In this document: positions 19,029 through 30,393 of the stretch, one piece after another | How positions within the stretch are numbered: position 1 is the stretch's first letter | Layout: every line of letters begins with the position of its first letter | NCBI GenBank assembly: GCA_949592205.1 | Contig: CATIUR010000003.1 | Span: 73,932,501 to 73,996,500, forward strand | Reading direction: 5' to 3' | DNA: 64,000 nt | Source: Helichrysum umbraculigerum | Taxonomy: Eukaryota > Streptophyta > Magnoliopsida > Asterales > Asteraceae | Program-made: the position numbers and the translations under genes | Notes under the pieces: generated by a model | Told to the model about the DNA's origin: nothing | What the model saw: the letters and a program-made list of their open reading frames with translations, nothing else | The model's database searches: none

Positions 19029-20492
19029 TTACCGGATAGTGTCCGAGATGACACTGTTGGGTACAGTTGATGCTTTGGATAGAGACAAGGTATAGCAGGA
19101 AATAAACGTACCTCGAAGAGCTCGGATGACATAGTAAACTAAATCAGCAGGATTTATGAAATACCGTTCAAATTCTGTTAAGAATTCTTGTTCTTCCTGA
19201 CTGAGTTGTAACAATGCATCGACAATACGATTAAATTCCCGTTTCACCTTTTTCTGGTTTGAAATGCCATCCCTAAATCCTGTATCTAGATAAGACAGAT
19301 CATAGAGCAGTTTTAAAAGTAAATCCACAAATTCCGTTTCCTCAGAAGAATCGGGATTTCCGTAAGTAGTGTGAACTGCTTGCGAAAGCTCTTCGATATA
19401 AATCTTCTGTTGGTTAGTAAACGGGAATTTCGTTTTTTGGAATAACTGGATTAGCTGGATATAGATCTGTTTCCTTTTTGCAAAGAAAGCAGCGTCCATA
19501 GCTTCCTCAGTTGATTCGGGAAAAATAGCTCTAAGCTCATTAATTAAATAAGTAGCAGGATCAACAAAGAATGGAATATCTGCAAGAATCATGTCAGACT
19601 TGATAGGGCTTCTTTCTATCCAAAATTCAAGCTCGTCAATCAGGAACGCAACATAACGATTAATCCTAGGTTGTGAATCAGAGGGATAATCGGTGCTGGC
19701 AAGTAAATCCATTAAAAGATCTAATTCTGATTTTAAAAATAGCTCGTCTTTTCTACTGTGTTTAGCACGAAGAAGTCTAATTATTCTATCAATCTCAACA
19801 AAGGTCTTTCTCTGCTCAAATGTAAATGGAAAATCAGATATCTTAAGATATTTCAGAAAGTTGGCATGGATATCTATCCTCCTATTGGGCTTGAGAGAAT
19901 TTCCTAAGTGATGGTCTGTTTCTGATTCGGGTAGATGATTACTAGATTCAGTGTTTAATCGGGTTGGTGTTTCTATCCTAAGTTCATTCTCAACCTGATA
20001 TTGGAGACGCTCTTCCTCAATAACACTTGAATAAAGTGTAGTGGGGTGGGCTCGCAAAATATCTGGGAGACCGTACTCAAAGTATTCATCTAAACAATGA
20101 AGACGTTCATTCAAATCCATCCAAGGCATGGGTGGATAGAAGAACACTTCGATTCCAAATGGTTCATCATCAGGTAAAGTAGCAGGTCTAATATAGTGTG
20201 GATACCTAGACAAGATTGACAGAATCTCAGGGTCAAGTGTGGGTTGACCACTTAAAGCAATAGTAACAGAAGCTGGAATGTTCTGCTGAGATTCATCAAA
20301 ACCTAAGTCTAAGCTCGATATTTTTGGGTTCTCAACTTCATGGTTAACACAGATCTCTCTAATGTCAGAGGAGTTTGACTCATACTTTGGACAGTCAAAG
20401 AGTTCTGCATCTACCAAAGCCGTCATCTCATCCGTCATCATTTGATTGAGAGGAGAGATGGGGTTTGAAGGAGAATTAGGGTTTTTAATCAT
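19029..20492 (-). CDS. Element B repeat-module protein (two FPF/Q modules)
   Basis: 487 codons, intact, starting 145 nt downstream of the primer-binding site where gag would normally begin. I do not recognise the family. The N-terminal 200 residues are acidic and contain LDPEILSILSRYPHY and WMDLNERLHCLDEYFEYGLP. Two copies of a helical module of about 120 residues follow: 205-325 (SDFPFTFEQ ... DPATYLINELRAIF) and 340-463 (TKFPFTNQQ ... NPADLVYYVIRALRGTF). The same module, with the same FPF-x3-Q start and N/D-P-A/P end, is fused to Gag in element A. No catalytic motif, zinc finger or membrane span is visible. An intact frame beside a broken envelope-like ORF suggests it was kept under selection longer, or degraded later by chance. 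Confidence 0.75.
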   Translation of the reverse strand: MIKNPNSPSNPISPLNQMMTDEMTALVDAELFDCPKYESNSSDIREICVNHEVENPKISSLDLGFDESQQNIPASVTIALSGQPTLDPEILSILSRYPHYIRPATLPDDEPFGIEVFFYPPMPWMDLNERLHCLDEYFEYGLPDILRAHPTTLYSSVIEEERLQYQVENELRIETPTRLNTESSNHLPESETDHHLGNSLKPNRRIDIHANFLKYLKISDFPFTFEQRKTFVEIDRIIRLLRAKHSRKDELFLKSELDLLMDLLASTDYPSDSQPRINRYVAFLIDELEFWIERSPIKSDMILADIPFFVDPATYLINELRAIFPESTEEAMDAAFFAKRKQIYIQLIQLFQKTKFPFTNQQKIYIEELSQAVHTTYGNPDSSEETEFVDLLLKLLYDLSYLDTGFRDGISNQKKVKREFNRIVDALLQLSQEEQEFLTEFERYFINPADLVYYVIRALRGTFISCYTLSLSKASTVPNSVISDTIR

Positions 20493-20637
20493 TTTCTAAT
20501 TTTTATGTATTTTCTAGGGTTTAAGAACTAAGTTATCTAACTAATAAAGCAGTTAACTTCCTAAGTAATGATAATCTTAGGGAAGGATATCCTAAAGTTA
20601 ATTATCTAGGGCAGAATTCAATTCTTGACGAAACCGA

Positions 20638-20655
20638 TCCCCGGCAGCGGCGCCA
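20638..20655 (-). other. Primer-binding site of element B (tRNA-Asp type)
   Basis: Reverse complement reads TGGCGCCGCTGCCGGGGA, identical to A and C, six bases from the LTR. Confidence 0.8.
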
Positions 20656-22386
20656 AAAACTTGTCGCGGTCCCAGCGGTCGGTCGGGTTTTAGAATCTGA
20701 GTCGTTGCACCGACGGCCACCGAGACGCGCGAACGGTTGAAAGTTTTAAAAATTTATATTTGCTGGGCTCAAACTATGCAAGCTACCTACCTTGTGGGTA
20801 AGGTGGCAAGTATAACTCGAGTGTCGTCCAATATCAGAACGAATTGAATTGAATTGGAACCTACCAAAGATAACTTGACAATAGGATGGGTTTAAAACAA
20901 GGTAGGTATGGGTTTTTGGTTTTATCTAATCTAATCTAAAGATAGAAATTAAAGTGCAAGAAAGTAAACGAGAATATAAGCAGCAGGTAGAGAGTGATTG
21001 CTGAAACTTCGACGATTAGGGTTTCAGGATGATATTATATTGATGATAGGTGATTACTCTGGTTAAGAATCTTTTAACAGTTGGTGTAAACACTAGGACC
21101 CTACGTCTAGGTGTAACCCTAAAGCATATGTCACTGAATCCTAGGCTATCCTGATTCTGGTTAGATGGGACTGTCTTCAGACCCACCTCACCGTCTCTTT
21201 CGGAGACCAAGCGACCCTCTGAATGGGGTTAAGGAATAAGGCGACAGTCCACAACACTGACTTTTCTTAACACCTATGTCTATCCAATTTTAACAGAGTA
21301 ATACTGGTTGTATGCTGAATAAGTTAAACTATCGGTTAAGTAGAGTTTAGGGGTTTTAAACATCTGGGAACACAGCCGGCATCCTTGCTTTCATTTCCTA
21401 ACTCATGTTTTATCTGTTTTAGTTCTAATACTTCCGTCATGGATTAGACCCTCCTTTGCCATCGGTCGTTCATCCCTAGGCATGCGTACAGTGTATAGTG
21501 ACCTTATTTTCCACAGTACTCTAACCCTAGGTATATCTACGGTGTTTTAAAGACCTATTATATCTTTACACAGCTTTATAACCAGAGGTAGTTTAACGGT
21601 GTACTATAGCATTTTCACGGCTTAACAAGACCTAGACCCGTGTCTGGAAGGGTTGTTTCCAGGTAATCCACGGTGAGATAGGCCACCGGCATTTCCTTGG
21701 CTTCCACGTATTTGTACTCTACCAGCGGTATTTCCAACGCTATACCAAGTATTCTGACGTGTTCTGGCGATCTCACAGTTTCATACAAACAGGAGATAAC
21801 TGTGTATTCGTAGTTAGGGTTGATCAGATCCTATCCTAAAGCAACAGTCACGTGAGAGACCAGAAAGGGTGATTAATTAAGTTTACATCCAGGATAAGTC
21901 TAAACATGTATGCAGCATAACAACTACCGATCATATATAAGATATATTAATTAAACATCATCCCTAATCCTAACATCTACATTTCAACAATCACATATTA
22001 ATCTAGCTAATCAGCATGGCAACAATCATAGATCGTACTGAAATAATATGCAAAGTAAACATTATAACAGTAAGAAAGTAATATAATATCACCAGATTAG
22101 AAGAGTAATACTGAGGATTACAACAGTCTGACTTGAATAACCTTGCTACAGCTTGATTACCCAATTACAACTTTCCTCTAGCTCTAACCGCTAACTTATA
22201 TCTCTCTAGTTCTCCTCTAACTCCTAAGAGTAGTGCTAGAGAAAGAAACTAGAGAGAAAACTAATTACAAGAACAATTCTCCTCTAACTCCTAAGAGTAG
22301 TGCTAGAGAGAGAATTCTAGAGAGAGAAAGAGAAGTGTGTGAAATGAAAGGTGTAAGGTGTGTTTGAAATGGTGAAATGAGTGAGG

Positions 22387-22394
22387 TATTTATA
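22387..22394 (-). promoter_or_regulatory. TATA box of element B right (5') LTR
   Basis: TATAAATA on the minus strand. This is the promoter that would drive full-length B RNA. Confidence 0.6.
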
Positions 22395-22507
22395 GGAGAA
22401 GCTAGTTGATCTTGGTACAAGTCTTGAAGCATGAAATACAAGCATCCAAGCTGCATACGGGACCATCGGACCAAGGGGGCAAACGGCACCTCACAAGCCT
22501 CCAGACC

Positions 22508-22559
22508 CCGTATACGGCACCCCAAGGGCCGTATACAGCACCTAGGGTACCGTATACGG
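22508..22559. repeat. Three CCGTATACGG palindromes at 21-bp spacing (right LTR)
   Basis: Copies start at 22508, 22529 (reads CCGTATACAG) and 22550. There is one unit fewer than in the left LTR at 12620-12692. Confidence 0.8.
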
Positions 22560-23761
22560 TACCTAGGGCCAAGGGGGGGGGGGGGGGTGTTGGTGCTTGG
22601 TTTGGCCTCCGCTTGTTTCTCGGTTGCTTGGTTCGTCCGTATCTTCTTCGTTTGGGCTCCGATTTGCTTGATTCTTGCGCCGTTGGCTTCGTTTTTCCGT
22701 TACGCTTCTAATAACACTAATTTTGCCAAATTTGGAAGTGTTTGACTTTGCGTGTTCCGGATGACGATCGGCGGGCTTCTAGACTGCATATCTTCTTCGT
22801 TCTTCACCCGTTTCTCTTGATTCTTTCACCACCGATCTTGGAATTTCCTATTGAATCATAAAATATGCATTAAGATCTACTTTGATAGGATAATCAAGAA
22901 TGGATTTTTAAGGTGATTGTTTTTTGCCTCGGTTTGCGTGCAAAATGGATGTTTTCACTGATTTTTGTAGCAACGCCCGTATTTAGACTACCTTGGTGAT
23001 TTTTGATGATAAATGATTGTTTTGAAATGTTTTCACCAAAGAATAGTCCAAAAAGTGCGGAAATAATGTGACAACCGTCAATTTAGGACTATAGTTTAGT
23101 GCCTAATCAAGTGTAATACATGTAATTAGTTCTGTGTTAGGCTAATTAATGTATCAATTATTATATATATTGTTGAATATATATATCTACAATTATGCGA
23201 TTTATTTAAATCGTACGAGTTTCAAATCGAATGAATTTCGATACAATAAATACGGACGTTGGTGAAAAATTGATTTAAGTAATACAAGGATTTTAATAAC
23301 GTTATTGTACTTAAAAATATTAGTAAAATACTTCAACGCGAATAAAATGTAATTGCGCAAACAAAACGATACAATTCATCTTTTATAATGTAATTATTAA
23401 ATAGTTAGTAAAATACTTCAACAAAAATACTGAATAATTATTCGTATTTTAAAACGTATATTAAAACATAGAAAATAAATATTTAACGTTCAAACGACGG
23501 AGTAAACGAACACCACACGGAGCGGGAACACGGGGCAAAAGTGGGAGTTTAACCTCCCACTCCCACCCACTTTTCTCTCATTTCTCTTTTTCTCTATCTC
23601 TCTCCTCTCTAATTTCTCTCAAGTTTCATCACCACCAAACCATCCAAAATCAACAAATAAACACCTTAAACGACCTTGGATCTTCAAGCCCCTTTGGAAA
23701 TAAACGACCACCTCGCGACGATCTACAATCCTATCTTTCCGGAATTTCATTTCGGCGATTT

Positions 23762-25173
23762 GTAAGTTTCCGACACAACTCCGAAAACTCTCGTTTTTAA
23801 GTTTTATAACTTGCTAGTTGTTTGTATAACCTTGTAATGTCCTAAAATGGGTTGGGTAAAAATATTATGCCGATCGATGGCCGGAAAATGCGTTTTTGAG
23901 GTTGAAACTCCGATCAGACCCCGTACGTCGCATTTGGCCTGGAGCAAATGCGACGCAGCGACCTACGTCGCACTATATCCCCAACGTCGCATATAGCGAC
24001 GCAGCGACCTACGTCGCACCATATCCCCAAAGTCGCATATAGCGACGCAGCCTATTACGTCGCATTGACTTGCGAATGTCGCACATAGCGACGCAGACCT
24101 TAACGTCGCAAACCGAACCTACGTCGCATAAGCGACGTAGCACCCTACGTCGCTATTGACTTAGCACTGTTGACTTTGGCGACGCAACCCTTTTCGTCGC
24201 AAAAACCTTACGTCGCAGCCTGCGTCGCAGGCTACGTCGCACAAAACAGAATCTTCAAACCTCAAAATTTTCGAAGTCAAAGTTACTGTAGAAAAGTCAA
24301 ATTTTACTGTAGCAATTCACTGTAGCAGCAATATAATAACATTTTAGAACTATCGTTTCAACCGTCACCAACGGGCCGTACACATTTTCAAATACACAAT
24401 TAAATCAACTAAGTCATAGTAACTTAGATAATTCAATCAAACAAGTCGTTGTAACTTGTATCAACTTATTCCAAACAAGTCGTAGTAACTTGTAACAAAA
24501 CAATCAACCAAATCGGGGAAATTTGGACATTAAGTTAGACAAACAATTCAAATGGTAGTCTTTCGGGTTACCAATACAATTAATGACAATTTAAGTGTCG
24601 TGGACACATTCAGGTTTCAAGCCTTTGGACACCAACTCACAGCTAATTACTTCAAGTGTATTAAGTTAAACACTTCAAGAACCAGGTGAGTTTCATGGCC
24701 CCATTTTTCACTACTTTTACTAGGGGTGTGATATTACTACTTCATTTTGTTTTACAAGTAGAACGCAAGTGCCAAACTTCAAATACTACATGAGTTCCAA
24801 GCTAATCAATTTAAAGTCCTCCATAGCATAGTCTCTAGTATTTATAGCGTGAATGTTAGTATATGATATCATATGGGATTGACAATCCTCATCCGGGTTA
24901 GCACGCACTAACCGGTCAAACGGATGTATTAGCATTTGGGAAGACGAGTGTTGATTAGGCACTCGTAGGAGGCATTTCAAGTTAGGTTTCCTTAATTGGG
25001 ACTGACAAATCAAGTTAAGCTCAGACTATGTGCTCATGGATAGTATAACTTTTATCTTGCTTAATTGCATTTTAAATTCAATATAAATCTTGCGGTTCTT
25101 ACAACTATACATTGACATACAAACCCGTGAGCTCACCAGCGTTTTCGCTGACCCATTTTAGTATTTATCACAG
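23762..25173 (+). other. Putative leader intron inside the element D LTR
   Basis: Donor GATTT/GTAAGTTTCC at 23762; acceptor TTATCACAG/GTACCC ending at 25173, with a branch-like GCTGAC about 22 nt before it. A second donor-like CAG/GTGAGT lies at 24686. Homologous sites flank a similar length in E (1561 bp) and F (1460 bp). Inferred from sequence only. Confidence 0.45.
23925..24240. repeat. ACGTCGCA/TGCGACG palindrome array in the element D LTR
   Basis: More than 20 copies of GTCGC or its complement GCGAC in about 315 bp, mostly as ACGTCGCA paired with nearby GCGACGCA, so many short hairpins can form. It repeats in the 3' LTR (about 31283-31600). It is much more GC-rich than its surroundings. 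Confidence 0.75.
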
Positions 25174-25468
25174 GTACCCAGCAGTAGTTTGGCTGCACAA
25201 GCAGGAATTATTAGCTCGAGTCAGCATACATACAACTAGAGATTGGACTGCATTATTATATTTTGTAAAAGTAATTATGCTATGTAATCTCTCAATTTCA
25301 TGAACCGAGCTAATGTAACAATATTTTGATGTAAACATTTACTTTATCTATACAAGTTTAAAACGACGCATATAGTGGTCGTTCATTATATCTTATGTGC
25401 TTTGTATATTGATTAGTGACACCCAAATCAAGCTTCCGCAAATCATTAAATTTGGGGGTGTCACAGAT

Positions 25469-25481
25469 TGGTATCAGAGCC
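25469..25481 (+). other. Primer-binding site of element D (initiator tRNA-Met)
   Basis: TGGTATCAGAGCC three bases after the LTR, complementary to the plant initiator tRNA-Met 3' end. Confidence 0.85.
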
Positions 25482-25651
25482 TAAGGTTATAGTGAACTAG
25501 GTTGCATTTAGTGGACCTAGACTATGACCGTTAGGCAGTATTCCCTATTAGGTATAACCAGTTCAGGGATTACAGCATACGAATTTAATTTAACATAGCT
25601 TGATCAACTATGTACAATTAAATAAAGATGATGTAAGACCTGAAGGAAGTT

Positions 25652-25732
25652 ATGGCTGAACAGGATACTTTAGTTGACTCTGACCTCGAGAGAAACGGGA
25701 CTCAAAACACGTCTGTGCTAGACACTCAATAG
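25652..25732 (+). CDS. Short upstream ORF of element D (26 codons)
   Basis: Starts MAEQDTLVDSDLER. Element E has a 17-codon counterpart starting MAEQGTIEDSDLER at 40938-40885, while nearby sequence is less conserved in reading. It may be a translational control uORF or the remnant of an upstream gene. Confidence 0.35.
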   Translation: MAEQDTLVDSDLERNGTQNTSVLDTQ

Positions 25733-25917
25733 GTTATTATGTGATATACGTATATTTACATGAATAGACCTCAGTACAACTTTAGGCTATATTATATTAT
25801 ATGAATATAGGCCTCTTTCTCTCTAACGTTTTGTCTTGGGAGGACAAACACACCACTAGTTCATCACACTCAGACTAGTATCTTATTTCATTTCCTTGTT
25901 CTTTCTTACTCAGCATC

Positions 25918-26922
25918 ATGCCTCCTCGTCGTCAATTTACCCTTAGCGAAGCTGAGATCGCGGGAATCATTGCCCGCAGTGTGACCGAAGCCTTGGCTAC
26001 CCAAACACCACGCGGTAGCGAGGACACAGCAACCAATACTCCACCACCCAAACCCTGCTCCTATAAGGACTTTCTTAGCTGTAAACCGCGATACTTCAAG
26101 GGCACGGAAGGTGCCATTGGCTTAATTCGTTGGATTGAGCGCATGGAATCTGTTTTCAGTCTCTGCGATTGCACTGAGAACAACAAGGTCAAATTCGCTG
26201 CTTACACCTTTCAGGAAGGTGCACTCACGTGGTGGAAAACCCACGCAAACTCTGTAGGCCTTGAGGTTGCAAATCGACTTCCTTGGGCCGAACTGAAAAA
26301 GAAGCTGACAGAAAAGTACTGTCCTGAAGAGGAATTACACAGGCTAGAGGAAGAATTCTGGCACCTGACGGTGCAGGGAAATGATGTTGCTGAATATACC
26401 ACCAAGTTTCAGCAGTTTGCTTTATTATGCCCGGGTTTAGTTGAACCAGAAAGTAAGGGCATTAAGAAATACATTCGTGGACTCCCCGAGAACATCCAGG
26501 GAAACGTCGCCTCATCCAAACCAACTACGACTGAGAGTGCCATTCGATTGGCCCACGAACTCATGGCTCTAGTTGTCAGCCGTGAGACCTCCAACACCTC
26601 ATCCTCCAACAACAACAAACGCAAATCCACTGAACACCACCACAACTCAAACAAGAAAAGCAACGCCATCCAAGTCTACACCTCAAACTCTGAAACCACC
26701 CGCAGCTACACCGGGGACAGACCTTATTGTCCCAAGTGTAACTATCACACTTTGGTCAGTGCAATACCCCTTGCAACAACTGCAGGAGGTACGGGCATTC
26801 GACTAAGGATTGCCGAGCTCCCAGATCCAACAACAACCCATCTGACAAAAATGCCCGACAACCTAAGTCCTGCTACGAATGTGGAAATCCAGGACACTTT
26901 AGGGATTCTTGCCCAAAATTGA
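25918..26922 (+). pseudogene. gag: Element D Gag, frameshifted
   Basis: 334 codons open. Residues 1-275 are a standard chromovirus Gag (CSYKDF, FKGTEGAIGLIRWIERME, LTWWKTH, a QG-x-DVAEYTTKFQQ stretch). After about 26746 a one-base loss shifts the frame, so the last part is nonsense relative to E. The two CCHC zinc knuckles (CNNCRRYGHSTKDC and CYECGNPGHFRDSC) are readable only in the third frame, overlapping to about 26920. The protein would form the particle and bind RNA if intact. The start ATG follows GCATC, matching E. Confidence 0.82.
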
Positions 26923-28856
26923 AGAACAAGGGCAACAACAACAACCACCGCAACAACAACAACACCAAAAGTAGCGCCTTCGTGATCAACTCAGGGGACG
27001 CCCGTCAAGACCCGAATGTGGTCACGGGTATGTTCCTCCTCAACAATTTAACTGCTTCCATTCTGTTTGATACTGGTGCCGATAGGAGTTTTATTTCCGA
27101 TGAATTTTGCCCTCTACTTGACATTACACCTGTTGCTTTAGACGTTAAGTACACCGTAGAGCTAGCTAATGGCCAAATGATAGAAACCAATAGTGTGATA
27201 CCTAATTGCACTTTAAATCTAGCCGACGAAATCTTTTCCATAGATCTTATGCCTGTTGAGATAGGAAGTTTCGATGTCATCGTAGGCATGGATTGGTTAT
27301 CCAAACATCGCGCCGAAATCATCTGCTATGACAAAATTGTTCGCATACCTCTCACTGTCGGTAGAACCCTAGTCATACAGGGGGAGACCGGAGGGACGAG
27401 GCTTAACATCATCTCTTGTCTTAAAACCCGGAAATTTCTGAGAAAGGGTTATCCATCAATCCTCGCGCACATCATGGAGAAAAAGTCGGAGGAGAAGCGA
27501 CTTGAGGATGTTCCAATTGTTCGAGACTTTCCAAAAGTCTTTCCTGAGGAACTGCCTGGTCTACCACCACCAAGACAGGTTGAGTTCTCGATCGATCTTG
27601 TACCAGGTGCTGCGCCTGTGGCCCGAGCACCATACCGTTTAGCTCCATCCGAACTTCAGGAGCTGTCCACCCAGTTACAGGAACTCCTGGAACGAGGGTT
27701 TATCAGGCCGAGTTCTTCACCTTGGGGAGCTCCGGTCCTATTTGTTAAGAAGAAATATGGTTCTTTTCGAATGTGTATCGACTATCGGGAGTTGAACAAG
27801 TTAACTGTCAAGAACCGGTATCCACTCCCTCGAATCGATGACCTGTTCGACCAACTTCAAGGGTCGAGTTGTTATTCAAAGATTGATCTCCGATCCGGTT
27901 ATCACCAATTGCGTGTTCGCGATGCCGATATTCCAAAAACCGCTTTCAGAACTCGTTACGGGCATTACGAATTCCAAGTGATGCCATTCGGCCTAACCAA
28001 TGCACCGGCTGTATTCATGGACCTTATGAATCGGGTGTGTAAACCTTACCTTGATAAGTTTGTCATTGTCTTCATCGATGACATCCTCATATATTCACGA
28101 AGCAAAGAAGAGCATGCGCAACACCTCATAACCATCCTTGAACTACTTAAACACGAGGAGCTCTATGCCAAGTTCTCTAAGTGTGAGTTCTGGATCAAAA
28201 CCGTTCAATTCCTTGGTCACGTGATTGACAGTCAGGGAATTCACGTTGACCCGTCAAAAATCGAGGCTATCAAAGACTGGCAATCGCCAACCACTCCGAC
28301 CGAAGTACGGCAGTTTTTGGGACTGGCCGGATACTATCGACGATTCATTGAAAATTTCTCCAAGATAGCCATACCACTCACGACGCTGACCCAGAAAGAC
28401 AAAAAGTTTGACTGCACTGATAAACAAGAGTCGGCATTCCAACTCTTAAAACAAAAGCTTTGCAGTGCTCCTATCCTCTCATTACCCGAAGGCACCGATG
28501 ACTTCGTGGTATACTGCGATGCTTCACATCAAGGTCTCGGTTGTGTGCTTATGCAACGAGACAAAGTCATAGCTTATGCTTCCCGACAGCTTAAGATTCA
28601 TGAAAAGAATTACACCACCCACGACCTCGAGCTTGGAGCCGTCGTTTTTGCCCTCAAAATCTGGAGACATTACCTTTACGATACCAGATGCACAATCTTT
28701 ACCGACCATAAAAGCCTTCAACACATATTCGATCAGAAGGATCTCAACATGAGGCAACGTCGATGGGTCGAGTTGCTTACCGATTACGACTGCGAACTCA
28801 AATATCATCCAGGCAAAGCAAATGTTGTTGCTGACGCCCTCAGTCGAAAAGAGTGA
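26919..28856 (+). pseudogene. pol: Element D protease, reverse transcriptase and RNase H
   Basis: Frame 3, continuing from the zinc knuckles. Protease LFDTGADRSFI near the start; RT with YRELNKLTVKNRYPLPRID, FRTRYGHYEFQVMPFGLTNA and the catalytic FIDDILIYS; RNase H with YCDASHQGLGCVL, the THDLELGAVVFALK helix and TDHKSLQHIF. It ends at a TGA (28854-28856) where element E has CGA (Arg), so this is a recent nonsense change and not the real end. The Met at the ORF start is internal. Confidence 0.88.
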
Positions 28857-29972
28857 GTGAAACCACTTCGGGTTCGAGCCCTCAGTATGACCATTCACAA
28901 CAATTTAAACATTCAAATCCTCACTGCTCAACTCGAAGCCTTAAAACCCGAAAATGTCAAAGATGAAGCCTTGCGGGGCATGGATCAACAATTCGAAATC
29001 AGACCTAACGGGATTAGGTATTTCTCAAACCGAATCTGGTTGCCTAAATTTGGGAACCTACGAGACTTGGTAATGGATGAAGCTCACAAGTCCAAATATT
29101 CTATCCATCCGGGATCCGATAAAATGTACCACGGTATCAAGGACTTCTACTGGTGGCCGAACATGAAAGCTGAAATCGCCACCTATGTCAGCAAGTGCCT
29201 TACTTGCTCCAAAGTTAAAATCGAATATCAAAAACCATCAGGTTTACTTCAACAACCCAGTCTTCCTGAATGGAAATGGGAACAAATTTCCATGGACTTC
29301 ATAACCAAACTACCCAAATCCTCGAACGGTTGCGATTCCATATGGGTGATCGTGGATCGTCTCACAAAATCTGCTCACTTCCTGGCAATCAAGGAATCCG
29401 ACAAAATGGAACACCTCACCAGAATCTACCTGAAGGAAATCGTGACCAAACACGGTGTTCCCATCTCAATTATCTCCGATAGAGATAGTCGTTTCACATC
29501 ACAATTTTGGCAATCACTTCAAAAATCTCTGGGTACTCGACTTGATATGAGTACCGCATACCATCCGCAAACCGACGGTCAAAGTGAACGAACCATTCAA
29601 ACACTTGAAGATATGCTACGGGCCTGCGTAGTAGACTTCGGTGTAAACTGGGAAAAACATCTACCATTGTGCGAGTTCTCCTACAACAACAGTTATCATA
29701 CCAGCATCAAAGCGGCACCCTTCGAGGCACTGTACGGTCGTAAGTGCCGATCACCTATCTGTTGGACCGAAGTTGGGGATAGCCAACTCACAGGTCCAGA
29801 AATCATTCACGAAACGACCGAGAGAATCGTTGAAATCCAAAACAAGCTTAAGGCCGCGCGTGATCGTCAGAAAAGTTATGCTGACGTGAGACGCAAACCA
29901 CTCGAGTTCCAGGTTGGGGATCGAGTTCTACTCAAGGTATCGCCTTGGAAGGGCGTAATCCGATTTGGCTAA
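28857..29972 (+). pseudogene. pol: Element D integrase core
   Basis: Same frame as the preceding segment. An HHCC zinc-binding region (HPGSDKMYHGIK ... CLTCSK) leads to the DDE core: DFITKLPKSS, the second Asp in ISDRDSRF, and Glu in the TDGQSERT motif; GKFR-like DNA-binding features follow. All three catalytic residues are visible. It stops at TAA 29970-29972, where E has AAA (Lys). Confidence 0.87.
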
Positions 29973-30359
29973 CGAGGGAAGTTGAATCCCAGATACATAG
30001 GACCATTCGAGATCCTCGAAAGGATTGGTCCAGTGGCTTATCGATTGCAGCTGCCATCTGAACTCAGCAGCGTGCATCCCACATTTCATGTTTCAAATCT
30101 GAAGAAGTGTCTGTCTGATGAGACACTTATCATTCCACTCGATGAAATTCGAGTTGACGAGAAACTTCACTTTGTTGAGGAACCCGCCGAGATCATGGAC
30201 CGTGAGGTCAAACAACTTAAACAAAGTCGTATTCCTATCGTCAAGGTTAGGTGGAATTCGCGGCGCGGTCCGGAATTTACCTGGGAACGGGAAGACCAAA
30301 TGCGACTCAAGTATCCTCAACTCTTCACCGATTCAACGTCAAACACGACTTCAACTTAA
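29973..30359 (+). pseudogene. pol: Element D integrase C-terminus with chromodomain-like tail
   Basis: Same frame again; ends TAA at 30359. Contains PRYIGPFEILERIGPVAYRL (integrase C-terminal GPF/Y motif) and then a chromodomain-like segment EEPAEIMDREVKQL ... VKVRW ... EFTWEREDQMRLKYP. Known role in the family: targeting insertion to chromatin marks. This places D with Tekay-type chromoviruses. Confidence 0.82.
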
Positions 30360-30380
30360 ATTTCGGGACGAAATTCTCCT

Positions 30381-30393
30381 AACAGGGGGAGAA
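30381..30393 (+). other. Polypurine tract of element D
   Basis: AACAGGGGGAGAA immediately before the 3' LTR. Confidence 0.8.

Larger units (their letters stand above)
20662..23066 (-). repeat. Element B right (5') LTR, main part
   Basis: Begins TGTCGCGGTCCCAGCGG on the plus strand. It is interrupted at 23066 by element D and completed at 32831-32860, where it ends GGGTCACA. The part from 21532 matches the left LTR. The A target site (TATAT, 21532-21536) is intact here. A G-run at about 22572-22586 is 15 long against 8 in the left LTR. Confidence 0.88.
23067..25465 (+). repeat. Element D 5' LTR
   Basis: TGTGACAACC...GGGGTGTCACA, about 2.4 kb, nearly identical to 30394-32825. It contains a hairpin (GTGGGAG-TTTAAC-CTCCCAC near 23541), a pyrimidine-rich patch (about 23570-23630), a GTAAGT donor (23762), a palindrome array (about 23925-24240) and an acceptor-like ATCACAG (25167-25173). 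Confidence 0.92.

Noticed and set aside
23925..24240. CRISPR-like array
   Set aside because: Repeats are short, inverted and irregularly spaced without unique spacers of constant length, in plant LTR sequence.
24786..25013. 75-codon minus-strand frame in the D LTR
   Set aside because: No conserved motif, not kept in E at the same place, inside the putative intron.
26745..26922. C-terminal 60 residues of the first D Gag frame as a novel domain
   Set aside because: They are the wrong frame after a one-base loss; the third frame holds the two expected CCHC knuckles.
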